Assembly: GCF_011694815.1 (NCBI RefSeq)
Contig: NZ_CP050177.1
Location: forward strand, 5,744,001-5,808,000
From: Streptomyces liangshanensis
GTDB taxonomy: Bacteria; Actinomycetota; Actinomycetes; Streptomycetales; Streptomycetaceae
Direction of reading: 5' to 3'
DNA length: 64,000 nucleotides
Below are positions 35,742 through 43,692 of this stretch, piece after piece (positions within the stretch are counted from its first letter, which is position 1; the number at the start of each line of letters is the position of its first letter). Made by a program: the position numbers and the translations under genes. The notes under the pieces were generated by a model that saw only the letters and a list, made by a program, of their open reading frames with translations, made no database searches and was not told where the DNA came from.

Positions 35742-36481
35742 CGGCGCCTCGTACGGCGCAAGGAAACCGAACGGGTCGGACGCTTGATCGACTTCTTACG
35801 GCGGCGACGGATGGCCTTGTGCTGGTGGTCTGCGCCCAACTCCTTCAGCATCTCGGTGGGGACCGAGAACCTGAGGCTCGTTCGAAGGCCGTCCGGGCTG
35901 TCGGGGCGGTCGACCGTGATGTCCGTCGTCTCCGGGGCACTGTTGGAGTCCGGCTCCGTATCGGAGCGCAGGCAGTCTCCGTGAGCTACCAGGTTCTCCA
36001 GGTAGGAGACCGGCCGTTCCCGCAAGCCTTCTCGAGCGAAACGCCATCCGGCCGCGCGCGCGGCGGTGATGAGAGCGTTCGCCGGCAGAGGTGACTCCGG
36101 GTCGACAGATGCCAGACGCTCCAGGAACGCCACCATCATCTCCGATTCGACGTCGGCACGATGGGCACGCAGACGGGTGCTGATCCGGTGGGCGGCTCCG
36201 GTGAGGTGGGGAAGTGCCAGCCAGAGCAGCAGCATCTGTGATGAATCGGAGTATTTCCCCTTCTCCTGGGCTGCCCTGACGGCGGACCGCCAGACAGCCG
36301 AGGAACGCGCGGGTGTGGTGTTCGGGCCGTGCACCGCCGCGTAGGCCTCGGCGCAGGTCAGCCAGATGTTCCTGTCCCCGGCGATTTCCGGGACCTGAAG
36401 CAGTGCCGCGTCGTGTGAACGCGCGTTGCTGAAGTGTCGGCTGATCGCGGCGAATGCGCCGGAGGGTGGGATGGCCGTCAT
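35738..36481 (-). CDS. Hypothetical helical protein coupled to the HTH gene
   Basis: A 247-residue protein not recognised. ATG 36481 (AGAGGA 6 nt upstream) is preferred to the longer frame. It is mostly alpha-helical with an acidic central part and a very basic C-terminus (HKAIRRRRKKSIKRPTR), suggesting nucleic-acid contact. Coupled to the excisionase-like gene by an ATGA overlap, so the two probably work together. Confidence 0.65.
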   Translation of the reverse strand: MTAIPPSGAFAAISRHFSNARSHDAALLQVPEIAGDRNIWLTCAEAYAAVHGPNTTPARSSAVWRSAVRAAQEKGKYSDSSQMLLLWLALPHLTGAAHRISTRLRAHRADVESEMMVAFLERLASVDPESPLPANALITAARAAGWRFAREGLRERPVSYLENLVAHGDCLRSDTEPDSNSAPETTDITVDRPDSPDGLRTSLRFSVPTEMLKELGADHQHKAIRRRRKKSIKRPTRSVSLRRTRRR

Positions 36482-36690
36482 GTGAGGTCCTCTCTCGGAT
36501 GAAGGACTTTGCATGTACTGGTCAACGGTGAAGTCGATTGACCGGGGTCACGTTCCGGGGCGAGCGGACACCACGGACACACATGTCCTGTGTCTCAGCG
36601 TTGTCCTTCTGTGTCGTCCTGAGCTCACGTGCAGGTCGAGAGTGGCGACACCCCTCTGCGGTTGACAGTCCGGGAAAGGGGGACGTCGTG

Positions 36691-36708
36691 CGGCAACGGC
36701 CGTTGCCG
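36691..36708. repeat. 18-bp perfect palindrome
   Basis: CGGCAACGG followed directly by CCGTTGCCG, 8 bp from the terminator of the small peptide gene. It could be an operator or a secondary terminator stem. Confidence 0.5.
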
Positions 36709-36715
36709 CGTTGTG

Positions 36716-36748
36716 GGCCGGGGCAGCCCGCCTGGGGCTGCCCCGGCC
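36716..36748 (-). terminator. Terminator of the small peptide gene
   Basis: A perfect 14-bp stem (GGCCGGGGCAGCCC at 36716-36729 with 36735-36748) and a 5-nt loop lies 15 bp after the stop codon of the 50-residue peptide gene on the minus strand. Confidence 0.7.
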
Positions 36749-36762
36749 CAGCCGGGCGAGCC

Positions 36763-36915
36763 TCAGTTGGCCGTCGGCACCTGCGTGTCGGGTGTCGGCG
36801 GCTGCTGGGTCTCCGTCATCTGAGGGTCGGTGACGGCCGGCCGTCGGCGGTTGGGTTCGATCGGCGGGGAGGTGCGGTTGCGGCGAGGCTTACTGGTGGC
36901 ACGGCGGATGGTCAT
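36763..36915 (-). CDS. 50-residue Pro/Arg-rich small protein
   Basis: A 50-codon gene supported by an AAGGGA ribosome site about 7 nt before ATG 36915, G/C in more than four-fifths of third codon positions and a strong terminator directly after it. The peptide starts MTIRRATSKPRRNRT and ends PTPDTQVPTAN; it has no cysteine, no signal peptide and no hydrophobic stretch. It is divergent from the large SARP-like regulator. Function unknown; a regulatory or precursor peptide is possible. Confidence 0.65.
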   Translation of the reverse strand: MTIRRATSKPRRNRTSPPIEPNRRRPAVTDPQMTETQQPPTPDTQVPTAN

Positions 36916-37135
36916 GGTTTTTCCCTTCTGGCTTTCTTCGGCCGTCTCACGGCTTTCGTGAGCGGCTGATGGCCATGGTGCCCGCAGCGCGAGGTGAGTT
37001 GCTGGGGCAGAGCTGAGCGGAAGCTGAGTCCGGTCTGAGGGCGCGAAGGGGCATTCGCGTGTGACGCCGCAGCTGAGCTGCGCACACTGGTTGTGGGGTA
37101 CGCCGCTCAGAGCGTCGAAAAACGGAGGGAGATCC

Positions 37136-39922
37136 GTGGAAGAGGGGGTCTTAGAAGGCCGTGTCCTGGGGCCGGTGAACGCCAAGGGCCGCGGCGGGAC
37201 GCTCAGCGGCTCGATGCGTCTGGCGTTGTTCGCCCTGTTGGTAATGGCGGAGGGATACCGGTGTTCGGAAGATCAGATCATCGAGGCGCTGTGGCCTGAG
37301 AAGAGGGAAGGAGGTCGTCGTCGCGTCCACCGACTGGTGTCCGACCTTCGGGACGTTTTCGGGAAGGGCGCGGTGATCAACGAGGGGCGGGGCACCTATG
37401 TGCTGATCGTCAAGTCGATGAGCCTGGACGTCCTGAGGTTTCGCACAGGAGTGCGGGAGGCTCGCGGCCTTCAAGGACGGAAGCGCTTCGATCGACTCGT
37501 GGAGGCGCTCAATGAATGGCCCGCAGGGGCAGAGGCGTTGCACGGGCTCGTCGGCCGCCCCTTCGCCCTCCTCAGGGAGAACCTCATCAACGAACGGATG
37601 CACGCCCTGCATGACCTGCTGGAGACGGCCTGGCAAATCCGCGAAATCGAATGGCTCCGCGCTGAAACACAGAAATGGATTCGCGAAGCGCAGGACGACC
37701 CGACGATTTTTCGCTTCTACCTGAAGGCTCGATCCGGTGACAAGTCGAGCAGGCAAGAGCTAAAAACAATGATGAGAAAGTGGCGAAAGAACAACGGGGA
37801 TCCTGACGAGGAGCTCCGGCGGGCAATGGACACTGTTCTCGGAAGGGTATCAGCGGTCCGTCGCTCCTTTGAACCGGTGCCCGACCAGCTGCCCCGGGAA
37901 GGGCGGACTCCGCGAGGGCAGGATGATCTTTTAGAGGAAGTCGAATCCCTTGTCAAGGCTCGTCTGGCTTCTGGGCGAGGCGCGTCGATCGCCGTCAGCG
38001 GCATGCCTGGTGTGGGTAAGTCAACTGTTCTGCTGAACCTCGCCTGGCGGCTGAGGAGTAAATTCCCCGACGGCGTACTCTACTTCAACATGCGGGGGTT
38101 CTCGGGAGCGGATGTCCGGCCGGCGACAACCGAAGAGGTCCTGGACTCCTTTCTCGCCGCGCTGCCGCCCTTCATGTCAAATGGTAGTTGTGAGGCCAAG
38201 AGCGGAGCATTTCGGTCCCTCGTGGCTCAACGGGCCATGCTCATCGTGCTGGACGATGTCCGCAATGCCGAGCAGATCCTCCCCCTTCTTCCCGGTACCG
38301 GGTTGAGTACGGTTCTCGTCGCCAGCCGGCAGAAGCTCGCGGGCCTGCAATCCCTTCAGGAAGTGGAGTTCCGCACGGTCGAGCCTCCGGAGGAGGCGGC
38401 GGCGCTGGAGATTCTCTGGCAGTACGTCCCGGTCTCCGATCGTCGAGGTCATGAGCAGGCTTTCGTTAACCTCGTCCGTTTCTGTGAACGGCTTCCCCTC
38501 GCGCTCGTCATCCTGGCCTGGCGTTTGAGGAATCTGCCGGTTCGCGCTGTTTCTCGGTTGGCCCAGGAGATGGAGGACGAATGCAGCAGGCTCGACCATC
38601 TGGAGCACCCCTCAGAACGCTCTGTGATGACGGTTCTCCAATGCTCAGCACGGCTTTTGTCCCCTGCGGCACGGCTTCTCCTACGGCGATTGAGCGTCCA
38701 TCCGGGGCCGACCGTCCGCTGGGAGGCGGTGATGCACCTCAACTCGGGTGAATCGGAGATGAACAGCAGCCGAGCCCTGGAAGAGCTAATTGAGGCCAAT
38801 CTTGTCGAATGTCAATCAAAAAGGTTCCGCCTCCACGATCTGGTGAGATCCTTTTCCCGTCACCGCATGGAACTGGATCTTTCAGATTCTGTGATCGATT
38901 TCGAGAAGAAGACTGTTCTCAATATTCTTGAGTATCAATTGCACTGCATTCGGTCCTGCGACAAGGTACTCAACCCCCGCCGTGTGCTACCGATCGGTGA
39001 ACCGGAAGGATTTGGCGTGTACGTGCCGGAGAGTCGTGGAGAAGCCATGTCATGCCTCGACGAGGAATATCCGGCGGCGTTGCCCTGTATTGAGCTGGCG
39101 CACGAGTGGAAGTCGGAACGCCATATGTGGATGCTGCCGATGGCCCTAGTCGCGTATCAATGGCAAAGGAACCGTCTGTCCGATGCAATGAAGTGGCTCA
39201 GGATGGCAGTGGATACCGCAGAAACCTTCGCATCGGCCCCGGACCTGGCCATGGTTCACAGAATGATTGCCGGAACACAGTGGCGCTCCAAGCAGTTCAA
39301 TCTCGCTGAGAGCACGCTGCGTCGTTCCATCGCGCTGAGCAAAGATGACGAAAGTGCGGCCGGGCGATTGAGTCTTGCGCATTCCTTGCAGGCCTATGGT
39401 GTTGCGCTGCGCAAGAAGAATCAGCAGGTTGAGCACACGGTCGGCAACGAAGCAGTTGACGGAGGATCTCTGGGATGTTTCCAGTGGGCTCTCAGTCTTT
39501 TTCGTGAACTTTCGGATCGTGCGGGGGAAGCGGCAGCTTTGAATGGATTGGGAACACTTCACCACGACCGCGGCGAGTACGACGACGCGCTGAGAATCTG
39601 TGCGGAAGCTCTGCGTGTCGTCGAGTCGACATCGGATCGGGCGGGGTACGCCAACACGCTTTGCACGCTTGCGAAGATCCATGTTTCTCGGGCGGAGCGG
39701 GAGGAGGCATTCGATCTCTACCGCAAGTCCGCGGCCGTCTACCAGGGAATTGACGACTGGGCCGGCGAGGACGATGTCCTCTGTCGTTTCGCGGACGCCT
39801 TGGTGATGGACGGCCGAATTGCCGAGGCGGAGGCCGCACTCGAACGCGTACTGGCCCTCAGGGAACGTATGGGTACCGCGGACGTCGAGCAAGTCCGTTC
39901 CAGGCTGGAAGGGTTACGGTGA
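37136..39922 (+). CDS. SARP-like wHTH / NB-ARC / TPR regulator (NLR-like)
   Basis: A 928-residue protein with the layout of AfsR-type regulators. Residues about 1-95 are an OmpR-like winged helix (MRLALFALLVMAEGYRCSEDQIIEALWP). A degenerate BTAD-like helical part follows. The NB-ARC ATPase has Walker A GMPGVGKST with Lys295, Walker B MLIVLDDV and the RLPLAL (GLPL-like) motif. TPR-like helices run from about 640 to the end. GTG 37136 is chosen because GGAGGG lies 6 nt upstream. Third positions are less GC-biased than in the flanks, and codons 6, 266 and 927 are TTA, implying bldA dependence. It probably controls the neighbouring operon, or senses invaders as a STAND ATPase. Confidence 0.85.
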   Translation: MEEGVLEGRVLGPVNAKGRGGTLSGSMRLALFALLVMAEGYRCSEDQIIEALWPEKREGGRRRVHRLVSDLRDVFGKGAVINEGRGTYVLIVKSMSLDVLRFRTGVREARGLQGRKRFDRLVEALNEWPAGAEALHGLVGRPFALLRENLINERMHALHDLLETAWQIREIEWLRAETQKWIREAQDDPTIFRFYLKARSGDKSSRQELKTMMRKWRKNNGDPDEELRRAMDTVLGRVSAVRRSFEPVPDQLPREGRTPRGQDDLLEEVESLVKARLASGRGASIAVSGMPGVGKSTVLLNLAWRLRSKFPDGVLYFNMRGFSGADVRPATTEEVLDSFLAALPPFMSNGSCEAKSGAFRSLVAQRAMLIVLDDVRNAEQILPLLPGTGLSTVLVASRQKLAGLQSLQEVEFRTVEPPEEAAALEILWQYVPVSDRRGHEQAFVNLVRFCERLPLALVILAWRLRNLPVRAVSRLAQEMEDECSRLDHLEHPSERSVMTVLQCSARLLSPAARLLLRRLSVHPGPTVRWEAVMHLNSGESEMNSSRALEELIEANLVECQSKRFRLHDLVRSFSRHRMELDLSDSVIDFEKKTVLNILEYQLHCIRSCDKVLNPRRVLPIGEPEGFGVYVPESRGEAMSCLDEEYPAALPCIELAHEWKSERHMWMLPMALVAYQWQRNRLSDAMKWLRMAVDTAETFASAPDLAMVHRMIAGTQWRSKQFNLAESTLRRSIALSKDDESAAGRLSLAHSLQAYGVALRKKNQQVEHTVGNEAVDGGSLGCFQWALSLFRELSDRAGEAAALNGLGTLHHDRGEYDDALRICAEALRVVESTSDRAGYANTLCTLAKIHVSRAEREEAFDLYRKSAAVYQGIDDWAGEDDVLCRFADALVMDGRIAEAEAALERVLALRERMGTADVEQVRSRLEGLR

Positions 39923-39958
39923 GGAACGGAAGGGGCGCGTTGGAGTGTGGCGGTCCGA

Positions 39959-40861
39959 TTACAGGGTGGGTGCGTTCGCCAGATAGTACTGGACGGGGTC
40001 TGGACGCAGTGGTTTCGCCGATCGTCGCGAACCGGGCACCGGGATCAGCGGACGCAAGGCGTCGAACACCGCTTTCATCGTGGGCGGGCGCAGATCCTTG
40101 TCGCGCTCGACCATGCTCAGGGCCAAAGGGCGAATGCGGGAAGGGATCTGCGCGAGGCGGTCGGCCGGCAGGACAGCGTGCTCTTCAAGTAGCCGTTCCT
40201 CGGTACCACCGTACGGCACGCGCATCACCGTCATTTCCAAGAGCATCACGCCCAGGCCGAAGATGTCCGCCTGACCGGTCAGTCCCTTCCCCTTCGGATT
40301 CCCGTCGTACTGCTCGGGGGCCATGAAGCCTGGGGTGCCCCGTGAGAAGTGGAACTCTGTTCCCATGGCAATACCCAGGCCCATATCGATCAGGCGGACC
40401 CGTCCGTCATGTTCCACGATGACGTTCTCCGGCTTCACATCGCAGTGTACGAGATTGAGGGCGTGCACGCCGTGAAGGATTTCGCACAATTGCCCGATGA
40501 GTGCGGCAACGGTCCCTAGATCCTTGACGGGGCGCACGCTCTCCACAAGGCCGGCGAGGGGGACACCGTCCACGTATTCCATGACGATGCACCGCCGTCC
40601 CCGATACAGGCCCCGGGCAAAGACATCGGGGATACCGGGAACCGCACTCAGTTCCTCATTCCTGTCTCCCTCTTCGAACAATTCTCTGCCGAGGCTCATG
40701 AATCGAGCGTGCGACTCGGAGTGCCAAGGGGGCTGGACCTTGACCGCCATTCTCCTGCCACTGGCGCGTTCGATCGCGACGAAGAGCAGTCCCTGACCAC
40801 CGCGCCCGATCTCACCCTGGACGTTATAGCGGGTCTCGATGTCCATCAGTTCCTCAATCAC
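39959..40861 (-). CDS. Soluble serine/threonine protein kinase
   Basis: A 300-residue Hanks-type kinase domain and little else. Visible motifs: GEIGRGGQG glycine loop, MAVKV with Lys41, HCDVKPEN with catalytic Asp141, metal-site LIDMG (Asp159, Met in place of Phe of DFG), GTPGFMAPEQ. There is no membrane segment and no PASTA domain, unlike PknB-type kinases. GTG 40861 has AGGAG 6 nt upstream. It converges on the NLR-like gene with 36 bp between and diverges from the nuclease operon by 84 bp. Probably a signalling part of the island. Confidence 0.88.
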   Translation of the reverse strand: MIEELMDIETRYNVQGEIGRGGQGLLFVAIERASGRRMAVKVQPPWHSESHARFMSLGRELFEEGDRNEELSAVPGIPDVFARGLYRGRRCIVMEYVDGVPLAGLVESVRPVKDLGTVAALIGQLCEILHGVHALNLVHCDVKPENVIVEHDGRVRLIDMGLGIAMGTEFHFSRGTPGFMAPEQYDGNPKGKGLTGQADIFGLGVMLLEMTVMRVPYGGTEERLLEEHAVLPADRLAQIPSRIRPLALSMVERDKDLRPPTMKAVFDALRPLIPVPGSRRSAKPLRPDPVQYYLANAPTL

Positions 40862-40945
40862 ACCTGTCTCCTTCCGGTCGCCATGCTCGGCGGCCTTCGA
40901 CCTCTTGATAGAGCACAGACCACATCTTGGATGATCGGAGTGACG

Positions 40946-42511
40946 ATGATTGACTCATGGTTTCCCCCTGACGGTGTGCAGTGCACCTCTGACGTCATCA
41001 CAGTTGCGGCCAGCATGTTCAAGGCGAGGGAGTTCCGCTGTCCGGCCGCTGACGCGCTCAAGGCGCGGGGCTGTCGTCCGGCCCAACTCGGTTCACACCG
41101 TCGGGAACTGCTACAGCATTTCCCCCTGGGCCCGTTCATGGCCGCGTGCGACGGGCACGCCGGCTTGCCTTCTACGCCCCCAGGACGTCCGTCCCCGCCG
41201 CTCCACGAAGGGCTGCGCGTGTGGACCGAACACGCAGTCGCTGCCTACCGCGCCGCCTTCGCCGACGACGCCGACCGCACGCTTGGCGACGACGCGTCGC
41301 CGTGGGTCTACCGGCATCGCCCGACCACGAGGGATCAGCGCGGAGCGCGTGAGTACCGCCTCACTGTGTGGGGGAGGCGGCTGCGGTCGGCCGACGGCAG
41401 TGTGTGTGAACTACGTTTGCCGGTAAACCGCTTACATAGTGAGCCCCCGCCTGCCGCCTTCGTCGCTGTCGCCGCTCTGGTGCTGGCCGAAGGGGTTCGG
41501 GAGCCTCTGCCCGAGCGCGTGCGGATCATCGAGTTCGCGCTGCTCGACGGGCGTACGCGAGTCCTCGCCGACGATACGAGGGACGAAGCACTCGCCCGGT
41601 ATCGGGAGCACGGACCGGCCGCGCTCACCGCCGTCCTCGACACCCATGAGTACCGACCGGGTCCGGTCTGTGTCGACTGCCCGTTCCTCGCATCCTGCCC
41701 TGCGGTGCGCAAGTCGACAGGCCTTCTCGGCGTCGCGAGCGAGGGCCGGCCGCGCCGTACCTGGTCCGTCACCAACGGCCGCAACTACCGGGACTGTCCT
41801 GCGCGCGACCACATGCGACGCCTCCACCTGCCAGCGGCGGACTCCATCGAACGGGGGAGCGCGGCCGAACGAGGACGGGCCATCCACACCTACCTCGCCG
41901 ATCGCCACGGGCGTGGCGACGCACGTCCTTGCACGGTGGACGTCCCAGCGCACTGGGTGCCGGAGGGCTACGACCTACCGGCGTCCGAACGCGATCTCGG
42001 TGCCACACTTCTCCGCCGCCACGCCGCCGTTTGCCCCCTCCAACGCATCGGCGACATGACGGACGTCAGGGTCGAGCCCCGAGTGGTCCGACACGACACC
42101 GCCGCGGACATCCTGGTCCTGGCCGTACCTGACCTGCTTTACCGGGACAACGCATCGTGGGTCTGGCGCGAGACCAAGACCACGGCCACCACGCCGTGGG
42201 CCGGGCGGCCGTTGTTGGAACGATATCCGCAACTGGCGCTTGCTGTGATGCTGCTGGCACGGGGCGACCTGGGAGGAGAGCCGCGGCGGGCACGGGTCGA
42301 ACTGGAGGTGCTGCGGCCCGATGGCGCGGATCTTGAGATCATCGATCCGTTCGCGCCCGCCACCCGCGCCTCTGCGGGGCGAATCATCACCGCACTGGTG
42401 GCCGGGTGGTCCGGGGACGATCACTACGCTCCCACCCCAGGACGCGCGTGCCGGCGTTGCGAAGTGGCGCAGTGGTGCACCTCGGCGGCTTCCCTGGAAG
42501 TGACCGAGTGA
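40946..42511 (+). CDS. Tandem Cas4/AddB-like Fe-S PD-(D/E)XK nuclease
   Basis: A 521-residue protein. The C-terminal half is a RecB/Cas4-type nuclease: Cys284 (YRDCPAR), GRAIH with His314, VPDLL with Asp396, RETK with Glu409 and Lys411, and a CX2CX5C cluster (Cys502, 505, 511) that with Cys284 would hold a 4Fe-4S. The N-terminal half repeats the layout: FRCPA with Cys32 and CX2CX5C at Cys242, 245, 251, but has no ExK (ELR at 155-157), so it looks inactive. ATG 40946 is preceded by GGAG at 5 nt. It opens the pPIWI-RE operon and couples to the next gene via GTGA. Codon 163 is TTA. Confidence 0.82.
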   Translation: MIDSWFPPDGVQCTSDVITVAASMFKAREFRCPAADALKARGCRPAQLGSHRRELLQHFPLGPFMAACDGHAGLPSTPPGRPSPPLHEGLRVWTEHAVAAYRAAFADDADRTLGDDASPWVYRHRPTTRDQRGAREYRLTVWGRRLRSADGSVCELRLPVNRLHSEPPPAAFVAVAALVLAEGVREPLPERVRIIEFALLDGRTRVLADDTRDEALARYREHGPAALTAVLDTHEYRPGPVCVDCPFLASCPAVRKSTGLLGVASEGRPRRTWSVTNGRNYRDCPARDHMRRLHLPAADSIERGSAAERGRAIHTYLADRHGRGDARPCTVDVPAHWVPEGYDLPASERDLGATLLRRHAAVCPLQRIGDMTDVRVEPRVVRHDTAADILVLAVPDLLYRDNASWVWRETKTTATTPWAGRPLLERYPQLALAVMLLARGDLGGEPRRARVELEVLRPDGADLEIIDPFAPATRASAGRIITALVAGWSGDDHYAPTPGRACRRCEVAQWCTSAASLEVTE

Positions 42512-43692
42512 CCGGCACGCCGGGCCGTCGCCGGACTCGCCGCACCGACGCCAGGCTGGACGTCGAGGGTGGTGTCGCGCTGTTCGCCGAACTCGCGTCG
42601 GTCATCTACTCGTTGACCGAACTTCGCAACTTGCGATCCTTCACACTGCCCTATCCGGCCATCTCCCAATTTGCCTTCGACCGCACCGTTCTGCGGTGTC
42701 TGCAACTTGGCCAGCAACCCCCGCGGAGCATTGCCGAACTGCTGGAATGGTGCCGCCACAGGTCTGCTGACAGCCCGCTGTTCGGCGTGCCCTCCGATCT
42801 CGTTACACCGGATGCGACGCTCGTGCACCCGGTCGGGTTGATGCCAACCCGCACGTGTCTCGAAGTCGCCTCCTACGAGAGGGAGGACGGTCCGGAGAGG
42901 GAGGCACTTGCTCTCCTTGACGAGCTTGCCACCCGGTGCGGTTCGACGGACAGGTACCGCGCCTGCCGGAGTTTCCTCCAGCGCCATCCGATGGTAAGCG
43001 GAGGAGCGCGGTACGAGACAGGGTGGAACAGAAACGTCTGGACTCGGGTCAAGACCTTGTACGAGCCGGTCCCGGAGTCCTTCCTGGCAGGCGGATACCT
43101 ACTGCGCTGCCCGGCTTGCGGGCTGCCGGCCCTCCTTGGTGACCGGAGAGTTCCCGATCAGGGGCCGCCCTTCAGCGGCGACGACACCTGGTGCGAAGGG
43201 GAGACCTGCCGGAGCCCCCAGCCATTCGAAGTGATCCACGAACCGGAGAAGACCTGGATTCTCCGGCGATCCTTGCGCACCTTCCTCGCCCTGCCACATC
43301 GAGTGGAGGAGAGTGCTCTCGCCGAGCTTGACCGAGCGGGCATCGAATGCACACTCCTGACGGACGACCTCGCCGCCTACCGGCTGAGCGGAGCGGGCCC
43401 TGGAACCCGAATTCTTCAGTTCCGTAACCGGATACAGCCCGCGCTACTGGCAGCCGGTACGGGCCGGTGCGCCGAATCCCTTGCCGCAGATCTGACGGTC
43501 GTGGCGGTTCCGAGGCGTTTTGCGGAATGCGGCCAATACCGTGCCGCGTTCTTCGCGGCCTTACCGAGGCACGTCGTACAGCAGGTGAGACTGACCCATC
43601 CCCACGACATCGCGCGCTGTGTCCGCGCTCCCCTCGCCGGCAGTTCGCCCCAAGGGCCGACAACAGGAAAGGCTGATGGCGACGATGCGTAG
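42508..43692 (+). CDS. pPIWI-RE-associated zinc-ribbon and REase-like protein
   Basis: A 394-residue protein of the pPIWI-RE three-gene module. The start is GTG 42508 overlapping the upstream stop. Residues about 30-180 form a helical domain resembling the module's domain Y. A zinc ribbon follows (Cys201, Cys204, Cys229, Cys234). The last 130 residues (TWILRRSLRTFLALPHRVEESALAELDRAG onward) match the REase-like domain of the family, but where active members have a DxK core this one reads ILQFRN (Gln304-Phe-Arg306), so DNA cleavage by this domain is doubtful. Codon 352 is TTA. Identification is from family pattern memory, not a search. Confidence 0.72.
   Translation: MTGTPGRRRTRRTDARLDVEGGVALFAELASVIYSLTELRNLRSFTLPYPAISQFAFDRTVLRCLQLGQQPPRSIAELLEWCRHRSADSPLFGVPSDLVTPDATLVHPVGLMPTRTCLEVASYEREDGPEREALALLDELATRCGSTDRYRACRSFLQRHPMVSGGARYETGWNRNVWTRVKTLYEPVPESFLAGGYLLRCPACGLPALLGDRRVPDQGPPFSGDDTWCEGETCRSPQPFEVIHEPEKTWILRRSLRTFLALPHRVEESALAELDRAGIECTLLTDDLAAYRLSGAGPGTRILQFRNRIQPALLAAGTGRCAESLAADLTVVAVPRRFAECGQYRAAFFAALPRHVVQQVRLTHPHDIARCVRAPLAGSSPQGPTTGKADGDDA

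Noticed and set aside
36518..36543. GGTCAA...TTGACC inverted repeat upstream of the 247-residue gene
   Set aside because: Could be an operator, but six-base arms with a 12-nt gap are expected by chance in a region of this size.
36538..36969. 143-residue plus-strand frame in the island
   Set aside because: It is antisense to the 50-residue gene and its terminator, with no ribosome site or recognisable domain.
40946..42511. Reading the Cas4-like nuclease as part of a CRISPR adaptation module
   Set aside because: No cas1, cas2 or repeat array is present; the gene is coupled to pPIWI-RE genes instead.
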